Positions 61,508 to 64,000 of a DNA stretch of 64,000 bases are shown piece after piece (positions within the stretch are counted from its first letter, which is position 1; each line of letters opens with the position of its first letter). Position numbers and translations under genes: made by a program. The notes beneath the pieces are model-generated. The model had not been told where the DNA came from. It worked only from the letters and a program-made list of their open reading frames with translations, and did no database searches. The DNA is from Methylobacterium sp. J-067. GTDB taxonomy: Bacteria > Pseudomonadota > Alphaproteobacteria > Rhizobiales > Beijerinckiaceae. The stretch spans positions 83,236 to 147,235 of the forward strand of contig NZ_JAKSXZ010000081.1 of the NCBI RefSeq assembly GCF_022829465.1, read 5' to 3'.

Positions 61508-63721
61508 TCACAGCAATTGTCCGATCGTGTCGAGGAGCTTGCGCTGGTCGAAGCTCTGCTTGGTCAGGTAGGCGTCGGCCCCGAGATCGAGACCGCGCGC
61601 CACGTCCTCGGCGTCGCCGCGCGAGGTCATCAGCACCGTCGGCAGCCGGGCGAAGCGCTCGTCGGCGCGCAGGGCTTTGAGCAGGCCGAACCCGTCGAGG
61701 CGGGGCATCTCCACGTCGGCGAGCACGAGGTCCACCGGCTCGACCTCAGCGCGAAGCCGGTCGAGGGCGTCCTGCCCGTCCACGCAGACGACGACACGGT
61801 AGCCTGCCGCCTCCAAGATGCCCTTCTCCAAGGTGCGGGTGGTGATCGAATCGTCCACGACGAGGATCGTCGTGCGCCCGGTGGCACGCCCGCCGGGTTT
61901 CGGCGTGGTGTTCGGGTCCGAACGTGGCGCCTGCCCCTGGGTTCCGGCGGCTCCGGCGCGCGCGGCGAGGCCGTCCGGATCGAGGACGAGGACCGGCCGG
62001 TCGCCCGGCAGGATCGCGGTGCCGCCGATCAACCCGGAATCGCCCCCGACCTCGGGCGCGGGCAGGACGAGGAGGGAGCGCACGTCGCTCAGGCGGTCGA
62101 CCGTGATCGCCGCCCGCCCATGCTCCGAGCGCAGGACGATGGCGGTCAGCCGCGCGGCGTCGGGATCGGGCGCGGCGCCGAGCATCGCGGCGAGGTCGGC
62201 GATGGGCAGGGCCTCGCCGTCGCCCTCGGCGGGCAGGACGGTGCGGCCCATGGATTGGGGCAGGTCGGCGCGGGGCAGGCGCACCAGCCGCTCCACCGCC
62301 GCCGAGGGCAGGGCGCAGGTATGGCCGCCGGCCTCCACGAGGAGCAGGCTGCGCCGCGCCGCCGAGAGGGGCAGGCTGAAGACGAGGCTCGTGCCGGCGG
62401 GGGAGCGCGGCTCCAGCCGGGCGCTGCCCTGGAGCGAGCGCGCCGCGTCGGCGGCGACGGACAGGCCGTAGCCCCGGCCCGACAGGGTGTCGACGGCGTC
62501 CGCCGTGGAGAAGCCCGGCTCGAAGACGAGGCGCAGCAGCGTCTCCGCGTCGGGGGTGGATTCGGGGGCGAGGAGACCGCGCTCCCGCGCCACCGCCTCG
62601 ATCCGGCCGAGGTCCGGCCCCGGCCCGTCGTCGTGGACCGCCACCCGCAGCCGCCCGCCGCGCAGGGCGACCTCCAGCACGAGGCCGAGGGTGTCCGGCT
62701 TGCCTGCCGCGCGACGGATCTCCGGCGGCTGCCATGCATGGCTCAGGGCGTTGCGAAGCGCGTGCAGGAGGGGGTCCTTGAGCGCCTGGAGGGTCGCGCG
62801 CTCCACCGGGATGTCGAGGCCGGTGACGGCGAGATCGACCTCGCGGCCCTGCTCCCGCGCGGTGTCCCGGATCGTGCGGGCGAGGGGGCCGAGCACCGTC
62901 TCGGCCGGCACCAGGGCGAGGCGTTCCGTCTCGGCGCGCACCCGCGCCGCCGCGCCCTCGACGGCGCCGAGGGAGGCCGATTGCCGCCGTGCGTGCTCGG
63001 CGGCCTCCCGCGCCAGGGTCGCGAGGCCGGCGGCCACCGCCCGCTGCCCCGGCCCGGCCTGATCGAGGGCGTCGGCCTTGGCCTGAAGGTCGCGCAGGGC
63101 GGCGGCGATCCGGCCCATCCCCTCGGCCACCGAGGCCTTGGCGGAGAGGGTCGTGGAGAGGTCGGCGCTGGCCCGCAGGAGCGCGGCCACCGTCTCCGCC
63201 GGCACCCGCAGGAAGGCGGTGGCGGGCTCCTGCGGCTCGGCCGGACGCTCCGGCGCGGGCTTCTTCGGGGCGGGCGCAGGAGCGGGCTGAGGCGGGGGCG
63301 CAGGCGGGGGAGGCGGCGGTTCCGGGGCGGCGGGGGCCGGGGGCGCGCTCGGGGTCATGCCGAGGAGCCGGCCCAGCGCGTCGAGGCCGTCGCCCGGCAT
63401 GTCCGGGCCGGTTCCGCCGTCGAGGCCCGCGACGTAGGCCTCGATCCGGTCGAGGGCGAGTTCCACCGCCGAGGCGGCCTCGCGGTCCAGCGCCATGCCG
63501 CCGGTGCGGACGCGCTCGAACAGCGTCTCCAGCCGGTGCGAGACCGCCTCCACCGGGGGCAGGTCGACGGCGCGGGAGGCGCCCTTGAGGCTGTGCGCCC
63601 GGCGGAACACGTCGTTCCAGTCGGGCGCGTCGGCGCGGAGTGCCGCCCGGATCGCCGTGATATGCTCCCGGTGCTCGACGTCGAAGGCCGCGAGGAGCAG
63701 CTGGCGGATGTCCGTCGCCAT
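61508..63721 (-). CDS. CheA-receiver hybrid histidine kinase (WspE/FrzE-like)
   Basis: 737 residues. The Hpt domain holds His43 (FRRAHSLKGASRAVD). A Pro/Ala-rich linker (about 124-165) leads to a kinase domain with HALRNALSHAWQPPE (N box), DDGPGPDL, and FSTADAVDTLSGRGYGLSVAAD. Then comes a CheW-like domain (residues about 450-580) and a C-terminal receiver (LVLADVEMPRLDG). This layout occurs in alternative chemosensory systems such as Wsp and Frz rather than flagellar chemotaxis. The canonical acidic residue after the N-box His (usually HGIE) is altered. Eleven bases separate it from the receptor gene. Confidence 0.9.
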   Translation of the reverse strand: MATDIRQLLLAAFDVEHREHITAIRAALRADAPDWNDVFRRAHSLKGASRAVDLPPVEAVSHRLETLFERVRTGGMALDREAASAVELALDRIEAYVAGLDGGTGPDMPGDGLDALGRLLGMTPSAPPAPAAPEPPPPPPAPPPQPAPAPAPKKPAPERPAEPQEPATAFLRVPAETVAALLRASADLSTTLSAKASVAEGMGRIAAALRDLQAKADALDQAGPGQRAVAAGLATLAREAAEHARRQSASLGAVEGAAARVRAETERLALVPAETVLGPLARTIRDTAREQGREVDLAVTGLDIPVERATLQALKDPLLHALRNALSHAWQPPEIRRAAGKPDTLGLVLEVALRGGRLRVAVHDDGPGPDLGRIEAVARERGLLAPESTPDAETLLRLVFEPGFSTADAVDTLSGRGYGLSVAADAARSLQGSARLEPRSPAGTSLVFSLPLSAARRSLLLVEAGGHTCALPSAAVERLVRLPRADLPQSMGRTVLPAEGDGEALPIADLAAMLGAAPDPDAARLTAIVLRSEHGRAAITVDRLSDVRSLLVLPAPEVGGDSGLIGGTAILPGDRPVLVLDPDGLAARAGAAGTQGQAPRSDPNTTPKPGGRATGRTTILVVDDSITTRTLEKGILEAAGYRVVVCVDGQDALDRLRAEVEPVDLVLADVEMPRLDGFGLLKALRADERFARLPTVLMTSRGDAEDVARGLDLGADAYLTKQSFDQRKLLDTIGQLL

Positions 63722-63732
63722 GGGTTACGCCT

Positions 63733-64000
63733 TCAGGTGCGGTACCGCTCCGCGAGCGCGATGAGCGCCTGCGCGAGCTCGGTCATGTTGGCCGAGGCGG
63801 TCTCGACCTGCCGCGTCCCCGCCGCCGTCTGCTGGCTCGCCTGACGGATGTTCTGCAAAGCCCCCATCACCTGCTCGATCCCGAGCTGCTGCTGGTTCGT
63901 CGAGGCCACGATCTGCTGGAACGTCTGCACGTTCTCCTCGAACCGCGCCGTGATCTCCTCGATGGTCCGCTGCGTCGTGTCCGAGCGCGTCTTGCCCACC
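63733..64000 (-). CDS. Methyl-accepting chemotaxis protein, C-terminal end (cut by window edge)
   Basis: The last 88 residues of a receptor signalling domain: helical heptad sequence such as IEEITARFEENVQTFQQIVAST and MGALQNIRQASQQTAAGTRQVETASANMTELAQAL. It resembles the distal C-terminal helix of MCP domains. It ends LAERYRT, without the pentapeptide tether for CheR. The rest lies beyond the right edge. It should provide the input to the CheA-like kinase immediately downstream. Confidence 0.85.
   Translation of the reverse strand, partial: VGKTRSDTTQRTIEEITARFEENVQTFQQIVASTNQQQLGIEQVMGALQNIRQASQQTAAGTRQVETASANMTELAQALIALAERYRT

Noticed and set aside
61517..63844. A 775-codon plus-strand frame opposite the CheA-like gene
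   Set aside because: Shadow frame with Gly/Arg/His-rich composition; the minus strand has Hpt, ATPase, CheW and receiver motifs.

Overview
The window reads as high-GC alphaproteobacterial chromosome, most likely from the Hyphomicrobiales and probably a Methylobacterium/Methylorubrum-type pink methylotroph. This is inferred from the aerobic-type bacteriochlorophyll cluster (acsF, not bchE), the C4-pathway hemA, the DivK/PleD pair, EipB, DUF4167 and DUF3572 proteins and the codon use. No rRNA, tRNA, phage, insertion sequence or CRISPR array was seen.

Layout. 1-18,640 is mostly housekeeping: a partial pyruvate kinase, a GntA-like N-hydroxylase with a DUF1989 protein, a PEBP protein, ubiG, lysC, ptsP, prfA-prmC, a DUF4167 protein with a long Arg-Gln-Asp-rich tail, eipB, DUF3572, divK-pleD, accA with a papain-like DUF1796 gene, a YkuD L,D-transpeptidase lipoprotein, a small Pmp3/YqaE membrane protein and a VapBC-type toxin-antitoxin pair. 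A tri-haem cytochrome c follows.

20,324-46,881 is a photosynthesis gene cluster in two divergent arms. The minus arm is bchG-pucC-like-bchP-tspO-small membrane gene, and, divergent from bchF, aerR-ppsR. The plus arm is bchF-N-B-H-L-M-lhaA-puhA-puhB-puhC-bciE-acsF-puhE, then hemA, then bchI-bchD-bchO. Together these make 5-aminolevulinate, insert Mg, methylate, cyclise (AcsF with BciE), reduce protochlorophyllide in the dark (BchLNB), hydrate, and attach and reduce the phytyl tail, and they assemble reaction-centre H. The puf operon, bchC/X/Y/Z and carotenoid genes are not in the window, so the organism's cluster is probably split. Two PpsR boxes lie exactly over -35 elements, in front of bchG and bchF.

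46,947-54,543 holds an amidotransferase, a compact nickel-pincer cofactor operon larC-larE-larB with no larA, a Tat-exported aldo/keto reductase, and a cyclase/3-hydroxyacyl-CoA dehydrogenase/SDR trio. 54,553-64,000 is entirely minus strand: a phosphatase, gloA and recF, then a chemosensory-like phosphorelay operon (MCP, CheA-REC hybrid, CheB and two hybrid histidine kinases) running in from the right edge.

The least-explained items are a predicted three-way-junction RNA ahead of the GntA/DUF1989 pair, the apparently leaderless PpsR-controlled bchG promoter, the lar operon without a visible LarA client, and the tspO/small-membrane-gene tail of the bchGP operon.
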